Shown here: piece after piece, positions 34,977 through 44,675 of the stretch
Position numbering within the stretch: position 1 is the stretch's first letter
How the letters are laid out: each line of letters begins with the position of its first letter
Origin: Xiphophorus maculatus
Taxonomy: Eukaryota; Chordata; Actinopteri; Cyprinodontiformes; Poeciliidae
Direction of reading: 5' to 3'
Assembly: GCF_002775205.1 (NCBI RefSeq)
Contig: NC_036454.1
Coordinates: forward strand, 5,461,882 to 5,525,881
Length of the DNA stretch: 64,000 bases
The notes under the pieces: generated by a model
What the model was told of the DNA's origin: nothing
Databases searched by the model: none
Seen by the model: the letters and a program-made list of their open reading frames with translations, nothing else
Position numbers and translations under genes: made by a program

Positions 34977-35819
34977 TTAAATCATTAAAATCCGGTCCCA
35001 AAGTTTTTCCTCTTCTTCTGAGGTTGAATTACCCCATTCGGGGTAGTTTTTCTTTTGGGAACTCAGTAAAATCTGGTCCCAAAGTTTTTCCTCTCTTTCT
35101 AACAGTGAGCTATCCAATTCGGGGTAGTTTTTCTTTTGGGAACAGTTCACAATCTGGTCCCAAAGTTTTTCCTCATTGTCAGAATTACGTACTTGGTCTG
35201 GGGCAGTTTTGTCTTTGTTAACAGTCTTTCTGCTGCTCGTCTGCTGCTTCCTGTGTGTTAAGTCTGACGCTCCGTCTGAGGAACTTTTACATTCAGAGAC
35301 CCTGGAGGATGCGCCATTTCTCGATGTTTTCTCTGAACACACCGGAGATGAAATAGTGGATCTCAAAGCCTGAGCTTTGAGATCTGCCCCAGAAGAAACT
35401 TCCCCAGCCGGGTCAGTTTGAACTCTGGGAACCGTTGGAAGCCCGTCCCAAAACAAATCTCTGTCAACATCCGGGGAGCTTGAGAAATGACTCTGACTTT
35501 CGAGAGAAGAAACTTCCCCAGCCGGGTCAGTTTTATCTCTGGGAACCGTTGGAAGCCCGTCCCAAAACAAATCTCTGTCAACATGCTGGGAGGTTGAGAA
35601 ACGACTCTGACTTTCGAGAGAAGAAACTTCCCCAGCCGGGTCAGTTTTATCTCTGGGAACCGTTGGAAGCCCGTCCCAAAACAAATCTTTCTCAAAATCC
35701 TGGGAGGTACTTACGTCCGAGTCGTGTCCAGGAAATAAATGGTCGAAAACTTTCCTCATCCCTGTCGTCACCAGATATCCTAGTCCAAAACCAAGTGGCA
35801 AAATTAAAGGGTATGGCAT
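34977..35819 (-). CDS. Array gene, unit 6: 280-aa copy
   Basis: Intact frame from ATG 35819, with three WDGLPTVP and three EKLWD repeats. It differs from units 2-4 by an extra asparagine in the lysine-rich part (TVNKDKTAPD against TVKDKTAPH), QTSSRK for QRSSRK and YPEWGNS for YPESGNS. The first two differences are shared with unit 5 (and the first with unit 1), so units 1, 5 and 6 form one lineage and units 2-4 another. Palindrome upstream at 35959-35978. Confidence 0.6.
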   Translation of the reverse strand: MPYPLILPLGFGLGYLVTTGMRKVFDHLFPGHDSDVSTSQDFEKDLFWDGLPTVPRDKTDPAGEVSSLESQSRFSTSQHVDRDLFWDGLPTVPRDKTDPAGEVSSLESQSHFSSSPDVDRDLFWDGLPTVPRVQTDPAGEVSSGADLKAQALRSTISSPVCSEKTSRNGASSRVSECKSSSDGASDLTHRKQQTSSRKTVNKDKTAPDQVRNSDNEEKLWDQIVNCSQKKNYPELDSSLLEREEKLWDQILLSSQKKNYPEWGNSTSEEEEKLWDRILMI

Positions 35820-36283
35820 CTTGGAAACACAAAAATCCTTACTAGACACAAAATCTGAAACTCACTGAAGTGTTTGGATTCTAACTGATGTGTTGAGATT
35901 CAAGCAGTTAAAGCCTCAGAACTTCTTTGATCTGTTGTGATGTTCATGATGTCGTCTGTGACCTCATCACTGAGGTCACTGTGGCTCTGGGGAGGGTCCT
36001 GCTTCTGATCGTTGCTATGGGAACGAACAGATAAGTTCTGCCTGATTCAAACTGAAATAATGACCAAATATTTAATAAGTAATGTTTTTTCCATTTATTT
36101 AACATGAATTGAATAACATTAGATTTCTACCTTGGTTTTCTGTACCTGCTGCCATATAAATTGTCTTTATCCATTATTAATTTGGTTCTGGCAGGAAATT
36201 GTTCAGATTTTATAAACATTTGCAAAACAAAATTTTCTCTAATCTTTGTTAACTCTATGTTAATGATAAAATTTTATATATTG

Positions 36284-37040
36284 TTGTTGCGCAACATCCC
36301 TCCCCCCTCTTCTCTCTCTCTACTTCCTCTTCTGAGAGAGGAGATGTGCTACCAGCACTCCGTCTATCGGGTTACTTGAGTTTCCTAAATCTGCTGGGAT
36401 TTATCCTGTCCAGAACTGAAGTAAACTCTGTTTAAGCTGGCATCGAGAAAAGATTCGCCTGGTTTCTGACGAACTACATCCAGGTGTCCCAACCTTCTTC
36501 CCCCTGTGAATTAGCCAGACTGAGCAGCCTGCAGCCAACTAGTTTCACAGAGCACACCTGTTAACGGCCGCTCTTCTCTTTATGACAACTTGCACTTGGT
36601 ACAGAACCAGGTTGGTTTTAGTGACTCAGTGAGTCCCAAGGATGTTGTTTTACATATGGACTACCAGCAACCTAAAAACATTTTCCACTTTTTCCTCTCC
36701 AGAATCAAACATCAGAGCTATTTTACAACCATCAAAGAACTTTAAGGTGACTCATTAACTGAATGTCAACATCTTTTAGATTTTCTTTATGCTAAGTATT
36801 TTATTAGTAAGGCATTTTTGCAAGGGTCAGTACAGCTTAATTCAGTAGCAGAAATAATCAAATAAGTAAAATCAATCATCTAGTCTATCTTTCCCTAATG
36901 CTGACACCGAGAACTAAAAAGGGAACTTTTGAGAGAGACGGACGGAGCATGGCTTTTCAAACCCCAGACCTGGCCTGATGATGAAGAAGGTGTGAAGTGC
37001 GATTTGAAGCCACATGTTGCGGATTGGTCCCCATGCGTTT
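36284..37040. other. Unassigned unique sequence right of the array
   Basis: The array homology stops sharply at TATATTG and is replaced by TTGCGCAACATCCC and a CT-rich run, then about 700 bp matching nothing else in the window. I see no exon that I can support. A transposon or LTR-type fossil is possible, but no defining ends were found. Confidence 0.3.
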
Positions 37041-37098
37041 GATTTACTTGGAGTTATATTGTGTTGTTTAAGTGTTCCCTTTATTTTTTTGAGCAGTG
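37041..37098 (+). mobile_element. Tc1/mariner right-end fragment
   Basis: GAGTTATATTGTGTTGTTTA followed by AGTGTTCCCTTTATTTTTTT and GAGCAGTGTA is a typical terminal inverted repeat of teleost Tc1-like transposons. Only this end is recognised. Confidence 0.75.
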
Positions 37099-37289
37099 TA
37101 TATATATATATATTTTTTTTTTTTATATATATATATTATTCTTCAATGAAGCTACAAACGTTTAGGATCTTAGTGAATATTTTGATAAGCGCATCAGAAG
37201 AGGAAGTTCTGGTCTCATGGTCCTGGCGGCTTTCAGTTTGTCACCAACTGCCGAGATCAACTGAAAACCTTCCAGTGATCGACGTATTG

Positions 37290-37843
37290 AGCCCCCTGAT
37301 CTACCGTAACACACCACACACTACAGGATGATCGGTTACGAAATCATAAACGACAATCTTAGAACGGCCGGCGTTCTAACATTGTCTTAAGGGGAAAAAT
37401 AGGGGCAAAAAAACCTTGTAGTGTGAACTATTGCATCAGGTAGTCGATGTGCCCATTTTCTCTATTTAAATCTAATTATTACTGAAGGGCAACATAGTAT
37501 ACAGACTTCATAATCTGCACTCTTTTGGTTGAATGCAGTATTTATTTCCACTTTGGCTTTATGTTGTTTAGTTTTTTTTCAAGTAAATTTTTTGTTAATG
37601 GAGACTGAGAATCCATTTTATTTTTGTTTTTGGTTGTTTTGTTTATTTTGTTTATCAGTTCCAGTGTTTAGTGTTCTTTTGAAAATAAAGTGTATCTATC
37701 TTTGGCAGGAAATCGCATGCGTTATTACGTCATTTCCATTACATCAGTGTAAAAAGGTCTTCAAACAATATTATCGTTTATCGCAATAATTTTTGAGACA
37801 ATTAATCGTTCAGCAAAATTTGTTATCGTGACAGGCCTATGTA
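37290..37843 (+). mobile_element. Right half of the hAT-like element, right of the array
   Basis: It matches 22190-22676 in order and orientation: TGATCTACCGTAACACACCACAC, TTTAAATCTAATTATTACTG, TAATGGAGACTGAGAAT and the same right end GTTATCGTGACAGGCCTATG. The left part of the element is missing. Confidence 0.8.
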
Positions 37844-38070
37844 TCAATTTAACAAATAGCAATTAAATAGGTTAAAACAACAGATCAATATGTAGAGATG
37901 GATGTACAGAATTCCTAAAGGATATGTACATTTTGAAACTACAGAGAAAACTGCATCATCTCTCCACCACCACTTGCTGGTGTCTGTAAAAGTGTGTATT
38001 TTCTCTAAGCCAACTTAAACTTCCAGTTTACATCATCAGTGTGAACTCAAGTCAAAAAGAATCAAAGGAC

Positions 38071-38500
38071 TTACCTCTGGTAAAGACGTCACTGAGCTCC
38101 TCATCTGGCTCTTGTCATCCGCTTCAACGTCCTCCATTTGTGATCTAGCTCTGGGTTGAATCACAACAAAATCAGAGAGGATTACAATATGCTGCCAGAA
38201 AATTTATAAACAGGTTTTCTTTTGAAAAGTCAACATATTTTGTTTCACAACCAGTTTGATAAAAAAAAGGAAAAAAACAAAATTCAAAAACATAGAGGCT
38301 AAAGTGAAATCAAATACACGCCATGTACTTCCTTCAGTGTGATTAATCATCTTTAATCAATTTCAGTTTTAACTTTAATTGTAAAGCTACATGATTATTT
38401 ATTATTTTAAAGCATGGTGGCATAAAACACAAAGCTACTCCCAGATATTTTCTACACTAAACAAACTCACCGTTCAGCAGTGACAGATGTCCAATATGTC
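38071..38500 (-). other. Two orphan minus-strand exons
   Basis: Near 38071-38141 a segment reads ATG then EDVEADDKSQMRSSVTSLPE and meets a perfect GTAAGT donor, with TTCAACCCAGAG as a possible acceptor before it. Near 38471-38510 another exon-like segment ends ACG before GTGAGT. Together they look like a 5' UTR exon and a first coding exon of a minus-strand gene whose remaining exons lie to the left. The degenerate zinc-finger block or the array genes are possible partners, but neither link is shown by the sequence. Confidence 0.35.
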
Positions 38501-39676
38501 CTCACAAGTTTGTTGTTTGTTTTGATTTGATCAGTCTGACTGGTTCTTTTGGTGTCCTTGGAAACTATCGCAAGAACCGTTTAAAAGATTCACATTGGAG
38601 AAGTATTTTGGATACAAAAATGGAATCAGAATCAGCTTTATTCAAGTTTTTGTACACAAACAAGGAACTTGACCTTAGTAACACTTTGCTCGACATTTTA
38701 AATATAGATGTATAAAAAGCAAGAATAAAAATTTCATTCTTTTGTAAAGATGTACAACTACAATGTTTTTATAGTGCATATTCAAATTCACTTCAAGAAT
38801 AATTTATTCATCCCAAAGAGAAATTAAATGTTGTAACTCGTGAATTGAAATTCTTCAGAGTTACTGTAGATGGTGATGGCTGTTGGCAGGAAAGATCTCT
38901 TGTAGCAGTCTGTATTACAGTGAATTTGAAGAAGCCTTTGACTGAAGCTACTCTGTATCATGTTGAGGATGCTGAGGGTTGTCAAAGCAACGCCCCAGGT
39001 GTGTTTCTGATGACAGAATAGCATTATGACATGATGTAAAGCTCCTAAAAGTCCATTTGCTTTAAACCAAATAAGTAAAACAGTGCTCAAAACTGACTTC
39101 CTCGATCTCCATCCATATCACACAATTTGCTCTATCCCAAAAACAAAGTTGTATTTTGAACTTTACATTTCAAATTTAAAAAAATATTTTAATAATTTCT
39201 CTCTTATGATTGAGCTAGGCTTGCATTTCTTGCACTAAAACTGTGCATGAATCTAAAGCAATTGCCTATTTTCAATTCAGTGTTCAAAGGGTTAAAGAGC
39301 AAAATACATTAAAAAAAGGAAAGTTCATTTTTCAGAAATACAGTTTAACATAAGACGAATATAAAAGGTATGTGGTAAATCTCAAGAGTTTCAGCTTTTG
39401 AATCAAATGACTAACATAGAAACTTTTCAAAGATATTTTAAGTTATTGAGACCCACCTAAGAATTCACATAGTAGATCAAACACAAGCGCAGTTGGTAGC
39501 ACTGTTGCCTTGCAGCAAGAAGGTCCTGGGTTCAATTCCTGGTCTGGGGTCTTTCTGCATGGAGTTTGCATGTTCTCCCTGTGCATGGTGGGTTCTCTCC
39601 GGGTACTCCAGCTTCCTGCCATAGTCCAAAAACATGACTGTTAGATTAATTGGTCTCTCTAAATTCTCCCTAGGTG

Positions 39677-41361
39677 CCCTTACAAAAAAAATCCCATGAA
39701 AATCACATGTGGTTCACACAAATTTTTACATGTGAATGATGTGTGAAAGATGTGAATCACATGTGAACGTGTGATTTTGGAACGTTTCGTGGTAAAATCA
39801 CGTGATTCACACATTTCCACGTTAAAATATGTGATATACAGTACATATACATAATTATAAATCCTTATAATTATAAGGACCACATTTTTTACCTTGAAAA
39901 TGGCCAATTTCTTCATATTATTCACTTTTCATGATGAATATGAGGTCTGATGTGGAAAATCTGTCAATCTCATATAATTTTCTAAGACATAACTGCAAAC
40001 TAAAGTAAACTTGTATCTAGGAATCAAGACTTCTAAGTATATATGTACACAAAACAACAATTTATTTGCTTCTGTTTGAAACTGTTGAGAACCAGAAACA
40101 ACTTTTAACATCTGAGCATGACACCATACCGATTTGCCCCATATTAGGCCCAGACAATAAACATGTCGAAACCAGATGTGTAGAAATGGGTTTAATATCA
40201 TCAGTGCCAGTTCAGAGAGGGAAAACAAAACATCAGAGACTGGTCCTTCACGTTGTTGTTGCAGGAGAGACTGTATCATTCAACTGTGAACCCTCTGAGT
40301 CTCCTTAATGTTTTCAAGGATGGTTAGAACACACACACACACACACACGTTGGCATTGGTGGCTTGCATAGGGGTCTTCTTATATGTGCCAGTAACCACA
40401 GGTGAAGGGGCTGTGGGTCCTGATGCTCAGGTGGGGAGTTTTCCTTCTCCAGTGCTGAAGGTGGTGAGGTCTGGCTGTTCTGATGTGTTGCCCCAGTCAT
40501 TCATTATCTGAGCTTCACTGGACCACTGGCCTCGAACAACATGTAAAAATTAATGAAACAAAGCTCTTATGATCTTGACTACATTTCATGTACACGCCCA
40601 CACACACACACAGCAGAGTCTTACTTTTATGTAATTGACCAGAATGACCTGGGGTGCTCTGATCTGCTAAATAAAGCAGCATAACGTGACGTTGTTTGGT
40701 GACTATCCTGTGTCAGGCTAAAAAAAACACTTCAGTTGATAAAACTATGATTCTCTTGGCAATTAAAAGAAAAATCACGCAGTGTTAAAAACAGTAACAG
40801 GTCAATTTATATTTTTCAACTGGAAGAATGTCATCATAATGGCGAGCTCACACATCTGCACGCGCTCCGAGAAATGGCCGTTTTGTTATAACGGTCCTCA
40901 ACTTTAATTTTGACTGAAAAAACAGCTGCCGTCTGTTGGGCCCTCCATTAAAAAAATAGCCGAGGTGAAGTTTAAGTAGTGAAGCATCCACACTAATTTG
41001 TTCTGGGAGCTGTAGGACTCAAGATAAAGCCTTCAAACTGTAAAATCGGCCAGCATGACTTTAGTAAAGTTCACCGGTACATCACTATCAGTACGCATTA
41101 CTTTACAGATTTATATTTCTGTGTAAATTCAAATCAAGTAATACATTTCTTACCTTTTGTTCGGGAAAAAAAGTAAACTCTTCAAGCCCACTTTATCCAT
41201 AAAAAAAAGAGAAAGAAAGTGCTCAACTATCCGCTTTTTTTTCTCATTTTTTTAACAGTCCTCAACTGTCCAACGGCACGAAGTGAATAATCTTCTGGGG
41301 GGGGGGGGGGGGGGTTTGAAAACATCTCGCGAGATTTTCGAAATAACACTAATATATTTTT

Positions 41362-41395
<34 letters not shown>

Positions 41396-41775
41396 AAATA
41401 GCTCAGACTTAAACCCTTTATTTTGAATTATTTTATAAAGCATTTTAAACTTTTATTTCACACCAGTTGGTTATTTCTTTAGTTAACTATATACTTTACA
41501 TTATTATCAAATATTTCTATTAACACATAAATATAAGTGTGGCTTTGTCTTAAAGGAGAAGTTTATGCCTCTGGCATAACTTAACATTTATTTAAGTTAT
41601 GCCAGAGGCACATAAACTAAGGCACATGTAAGAAATATGTGATCACGTGATCCCATGTTGAATAGACCATGGATCACATGAACAAAATAACTATCACATG
41701 TGGAAAATGGGAACCAAATGTGGAACATGGGTACCACATGTGATCACTTGATTTTCATGGGATTTTTTGTAAGGA
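39677..41775. mobile_element. 2.1-kb inverted-repeat DNA transposon inside the SINE
   Basis: The left end CCTTACAAAAAAAATCCCAT continues GAAAATCACATGTGG. The right end reverse-complements to CCTTACAAAAAATCCCATGA followed by AAATCAAGTGATCACATGTGG. The interior next to both ends is rich in CACATGTG and CACGTGA motifs. A TG may be duplicated at the target. I find no recognisable transposase, so it is probably non-autonomous. Superfamily not assigned. It also holds a (CA)n run, a poly-G run near 41297 and a strong hairpin. Confidence 0.75.
41552..41615. repeat. Strong hairpin (near-perfect inverted repeat)
   Basis: AGTTTATGCCTCTGGCATAA plus CTTAA is mirrored after a short loop by TTAAGTTATGCCAGAGGCAC plus ATAAACT, with a single two-base gap. 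Arms are about 25 bp. It lies inside the 2.1-kb element. Confidence 0.85.
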
Positions 41776-42235
41776 TGTGAGTGTGTGTGCATGGTTGTTT
41801 GTCCTGTCTGTCTCTGTGTTGCCCTGGACAGACTGGCGACCTGTCCAGTGTGACCCCGCCTCTCGCCTGGAGCTTTAGATGGAGATAGACCAGCACCCCT
41901 CCTGACCCCACTAGGGACAAGGGTGTTAGAAAATGGATGGATGGACGAAATACAACAGAATACTGTGCAGCTATTAAAATACCTACTTGCATTAAAAATA
42001 TCTATCCAGCTTAATTTAATGAGAATGTGTCTATGTTTTTTAATGTGCAACCATTTAGATAGGTGTGATAAAATGTTGATCTTCTCTGTCAGTGGGCTTC
42101 ACTGGTCAGGCCCATTATATCCTCTATTCAACATACTTTAGTGCATGTTAAAAACCTCCAAATGTTTATGTTTGACACATGAAAGTTCTGGACTAAAGGT
42201 TGAATTCAGATGACAGTTGATTAGATCCTCAAGGA

Positions 42236-42607
42236 ATGAAAAACTCTGACTTTGATTTAAATGGGAATAAAAATGATTTTATTTCACAACATATAAGAGG
42301 CAGATAATAGTAAATAAACACTTAAAGGAGTAACAAAACACATTTCTTGGTTGTTACATGACAAACTCTGAAATAATACATCAGTAAATAAGTTAGAAAT
42401 AATTTGAAGAGATAGTGCAAAGAAAGTAAATTTGAAGAAGTTTTCTTGTTACTGTATAATCTGACAATTTTGAATTACACAATCAAATTCACTTCAAACA
42501 TGACAGACAAAAATCTGAGAAGAGTAAAGTTATTTAGAGCAATAAAATACAAATCACTAAAAAACACTGAAGCAAAGGAAAGGCGGTGATTTTCTGTAGC
42601 TTGAGTT
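42236..42607 (-). other. Probable TRIM 3' UTR
   Basis: No exon or repeat end is seen between the duplicated segment and the TRIM stop codon. The sequence is AT-rich and consistent with a minus-strand 3' UTR; the exact polyadenylation site is not determined. Confidence 0.4.
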
Positions 42608-43984
42608 TTAATATCTGCCCCTCACAGATACCTTCAACGGTAAAATTTTAGTGCCCTGGTCAAACAATGGAAACATCTTATTTGTAAAAGTGTGTGTGAA
42701 GGTGTGTATGACAGTTCTTGTTAAAGGATCAGAAAAAGCTAACTTTCCTGCTTCCCAGTCCAGTTTGACTTGGATTCTCCGTATTTTCTTAGTCACTTTG
42801 GGCTCAACGCGGTCGTTTCGTTGAGACCATGCTGAATATTTGCCACGACTAAAACGAAGAACCCAATAATCCCGCTTTACGACACCAGGGCCGTCAGCTG
42901 ACTCTGCTACCATGCCGACCTTCCAGGATTCACCTCTGACCTCTACATCCCAGCTGTGAATTCCTGAGTTAAAGCCCCTGGAGCTGATGACGGAGTGGCA
43001 CAGCAAAGCAGACCTCTCCGGATTGTAGGGAGTGACGGTCCACTTCACCCGCCTCACAGATGTCAGGTCATCGGACAACAGCAGGTCTGCAGCTGCCGTG
43101 TTCGGGTCCAAAACCAGAGGCGTGTATGTGACCGCGTTCTCCATCTTGAGCCAGATGTTGAAGCTGAGGTTCCCCACATGCTTGGCCTCATCTAGGAGAA
43201 TTCCAGAGGGAAAATCTGGCAGATCCAATCGGAGCTGGTTCTGGATTTTCTCTGTTGCTGCTTTAAAGTTTCGCAGGAGTGAGAGATCTTCTGCGTTCAG
43301 CTCATCCTCCGTGGTTCTGATTGTTTCAGACAGACCTGATATATTTTTCTTCACAGTCTCCATCAGCTCCACCATTTTACCAATCTTCAGCTCCGCTTCT
43401 TTCCGCACAGCAGTTAGCCTAGCTTCCTCTTCATCTGCTAAAAACCGGAAAACTTTCCTAAACTGCTTCCTAATTTTCCCCTCCGAGTTTCGGGTTTGAC
43501 TTTTTAAGTGCTCCACTCCGTCATGAAAGAGTTCTTCGCAACATTTTAAACCAGTCATGCGGTTTTGTAAACGCTTCAGGTTTTGCTCAAGCTCAAGCTT
43601 AATCTCTAACACCGCTTCACTGACTGGTCTGAATCTGTGTCCAGCGTGTTTTACTGAATCCCTGCAGATCAGGCACACCGGCTGCTCATGGTCCAGACAG
43701 AACAGCTTCAGGCTTTCAAAGTGCAAAGAGCAAAAACCCTCCGATGCTCTCCGGCTCCTCTCCTGCAGAAAGGTGTTGCACAGCCTCCTTAAAGCCAGGT
43801 TACATGGTGGGTTTCCACCTGCAGATCTTCTCCGACAAACTGGACATGATGGCTCCCGTCTCTCTCTCCTAATGTTCAGCAGGCAGGCTTTACATAAACT
43901 GTGGCTGCATGGGAGGAAAACAGGATCCTTGTAGATGTCCAGACAGACGGGACAGAGGAGATCCTCTTCTAACATGGAAGACAT
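42608..43984 (-). CDS. TRIM protein: RING, B-box, coiled coil, PRY-SPRY; 458 aa, one coding exon
   Basis: Start ATG at 43984, just after a TTCTCTCAG acceptor-like site. Residues 11-52 are a C3HC4 RING (CPVC, CSHSLC, CPVC). Residues about 85-125 form a B-box 2 (CSLHFESLKLFCLDHEQPVC, HAGHRF). Residues about 128-255 are a charged coiled coil. From about 280 comes PRY (LDPNTAAADLLLSDD, SVRRVKW) and SPRY (GIHSWDVEVRGESWKVGM, YWVLRFSRGKYSAW, VKLDWEAGKLAF). The plan is that of TRIM35/TRIM39-like or 'zinc-binding protein A33' fish proteins: probable E3 ubiquitin ligases, many in innate immunity. The intronless coding region is common among amplified fish TRIMs. The frame is intact, so it is probably functional. 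I cannot assign the paralogue. Confidence 0.93.
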   Translation of the reverse strand: MSSMLEEDLLCPVCLDIYKDPVFLPCSHSLCKACLLNIRRERREPSCPVCRRRSAGGNPPCNLALRRLCNTFLQERSRRASEGFCSLHFESLKLFCLDHEQPVCLICRDSVKHAGHRFRPVSEAVLEIKLELEQNLKRLQNRMTGLKCCEELFHDGVEHLKSQTRNSEGKIRKQFRKVFRFLADEEEARLTAVRKEAELKIGKMVELMETVKKNISGLSETIRTTEDELNAEDLSLLRNFKAATEKIQNQLRLDLPDFPSGILLDEAKHVGNLSFNIWLKMENAVTYTPLVLDPNTAAADLLLSDDLTSVRRVKWTVTPYNPERSALLCHSVISSRGFNSGIHSWDVEVRGESWKVGMVAESADGPGVVKRDYWVLRFSRGKYSAWSQRNDRVEPKVTKKIRRIQVKLDWEAGKLAFSDPLTRTVIHTFTHTFTNKMFPLFDQGTKILPLKVSVRGRY

Positions 43985-44106
43985 AATGTCACTGAGAGAA
44001 GCACAACAGACAAAAAGCTCATTTATCAGGCTACAATCACACTGCAGGTTTTAATGCTCAACTCTGATTTTTTGTGAAATCCAAATTTTCTTTGTTCATA
44101 TTTACA

Positions 44107-44675
44107 GGTAAGCGCACCTTGCTATAAGCCGCACCTACAAATAAAATAAATAAATAAATGGAAACGTACATATATAAGCCGCACCGGGTTATATGCTTCT
44201 GGGAATATGGAAAACCGCAGCTCTCAATTTTCCACAAGTCCACAGCAGAGGGCAGCGTCCTGAATAAATCTGCTGCATTTATTAAGGACGCAGCCCTCAG
44301 TCTCCAACGCGGAACCCTGAATTTGTTCATGCCGAGCTTATGTGCAGCGGCTCTATTTCCATCTTGTACTGCCAGATCGATAGCCTTCAACTTAAAAGCG
44401 GCATCTTTTTTCTTCGTGTGGTTTCCATAAAGAGGGAGTATGAGTTTGAAAACATTTCTCTGTCGTGCCTGCAGCTAGTATGTGCTTGTTCTAAATGAAA
44501 ATTAGCACTTTCTTCTTTGATTTCCAATTTTGACTTCCAATGATTCACTTCCTGCTAAAGAGCCCCCTGGTGGTTGAAGAAAAATCCACAGAAAAACCGC
44601 ACCGGGCTATAAGTCGCATGGTTCAAAGCGTGGGAAAAAAGTAGCGTCTTATAGTCCGAAAAATATGGTATATGC
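44107..44675 (-). mobile_element. Pogo-like DNA element fragment
   Basis: The ends read GCTATAAGCCGCACC and CTTATAGTCCGAAAAATATG. On the minus strand, KLKAIDLAVQDGNRAAAHKL followed by GMNKFRVPRWRLR matches the N-terminal helix-turn-helix start of pogo/Tigger-type transposases common in fish. Only this N-terminal piece is present. It lies in the long 5' intron proposed for the TRIM gene. Confidence 0.65.

Larger units (their letters stand above)
22760..36283 (-). repeat. Tandem array of six gene-bearing units
   Basis: The same ordered landmarks recur: SINE head, second open frame, main open frame, TGACCTCA/TGAGGTCA palindrome, 0.5 kb AT-rich spacer, (GATA)n block. The landmark GGACTGTGGGAGGAAGCC falls at about 24506, 26877, 29133, 31909 and 34368, giving spacings of about 2371, 2256, 2776 and 2459 bp. 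Units 2-6 are almost identical by eye, so the amplification is recent. Unit 1 (left) is the most diverged and lacks the SINE head. Unit 6 stops abruptly at 36283 within its spacer. Length differences come from repeat number inside the gene and from a 394-bp insertion in unit 4. Confidence 0.95.
39486..41946 (+). mobile_element. tRNA-derived SINE, interrupted by a DNA transposon
   Basis: The head AGCGCAGTTGGTAGCACTGT resembles a tRNA A-box region and GGTTCAATTCC a B-box. The body follows (GTCTTTCTGCATGGAGTTTG, GTGGGTTCTCTCCGGGTACT), then after the insertion TGTGAGTGTGTGTGCATGGT to CAAGGGTGTTAGAAAATGGA and a GGATGGAT tail. AAACACAA on the left and AAATACAA on the right are a likely target duplication. 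Confidence 0.85.
39070..42235. repeat. Copy B of the duplicated segment, split by nested insertions
   Basis: 39070-39485 and 41947-42235 together match 12355-13140 in order. The interruption is a SINE, itself split by a 2.1-kb inverted-repeat element. Removing both layers restores the copy A order (CAAATACAA before AATACTGTGCAGC). Confidence 0.8.

Noticed and set aside
25163-35845. Plus-strand frames repeated in every array unit (64-136 codons)
   Set aside because: They mirror the minus-strand gene repeats. The minus frame is longer, has the membrane segment, the upstream palindrome and whole-codon repeat changes.
22760-36283. CRISPR-like or satellite explanation of the array
   Set aside because: The units are kilobases long with open frames and are eukaryotic; no short direct repeat with unique spacers exists.
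36284-36700. Possible solo LTR next to the array
   Set aside because: The edge begins with a TTGCGCAAC palindrome and a CT-rich run, but no second boundary or target duplication could be found, so I leave it unassigned.
39929-40511. Open frames of 116, 80 and 67 codons within the 2.1-kb transposon
   Set aside because: They overlap on both strands, lack transposase motifs and contain a (CA)n run; there is no evidence of coding.
43032-43934. 155- and 125-codon plus-strand frames opposite TRIM
   Set aside because: Antisense shadows of the TRIM coding exon; no domain and no splice context.
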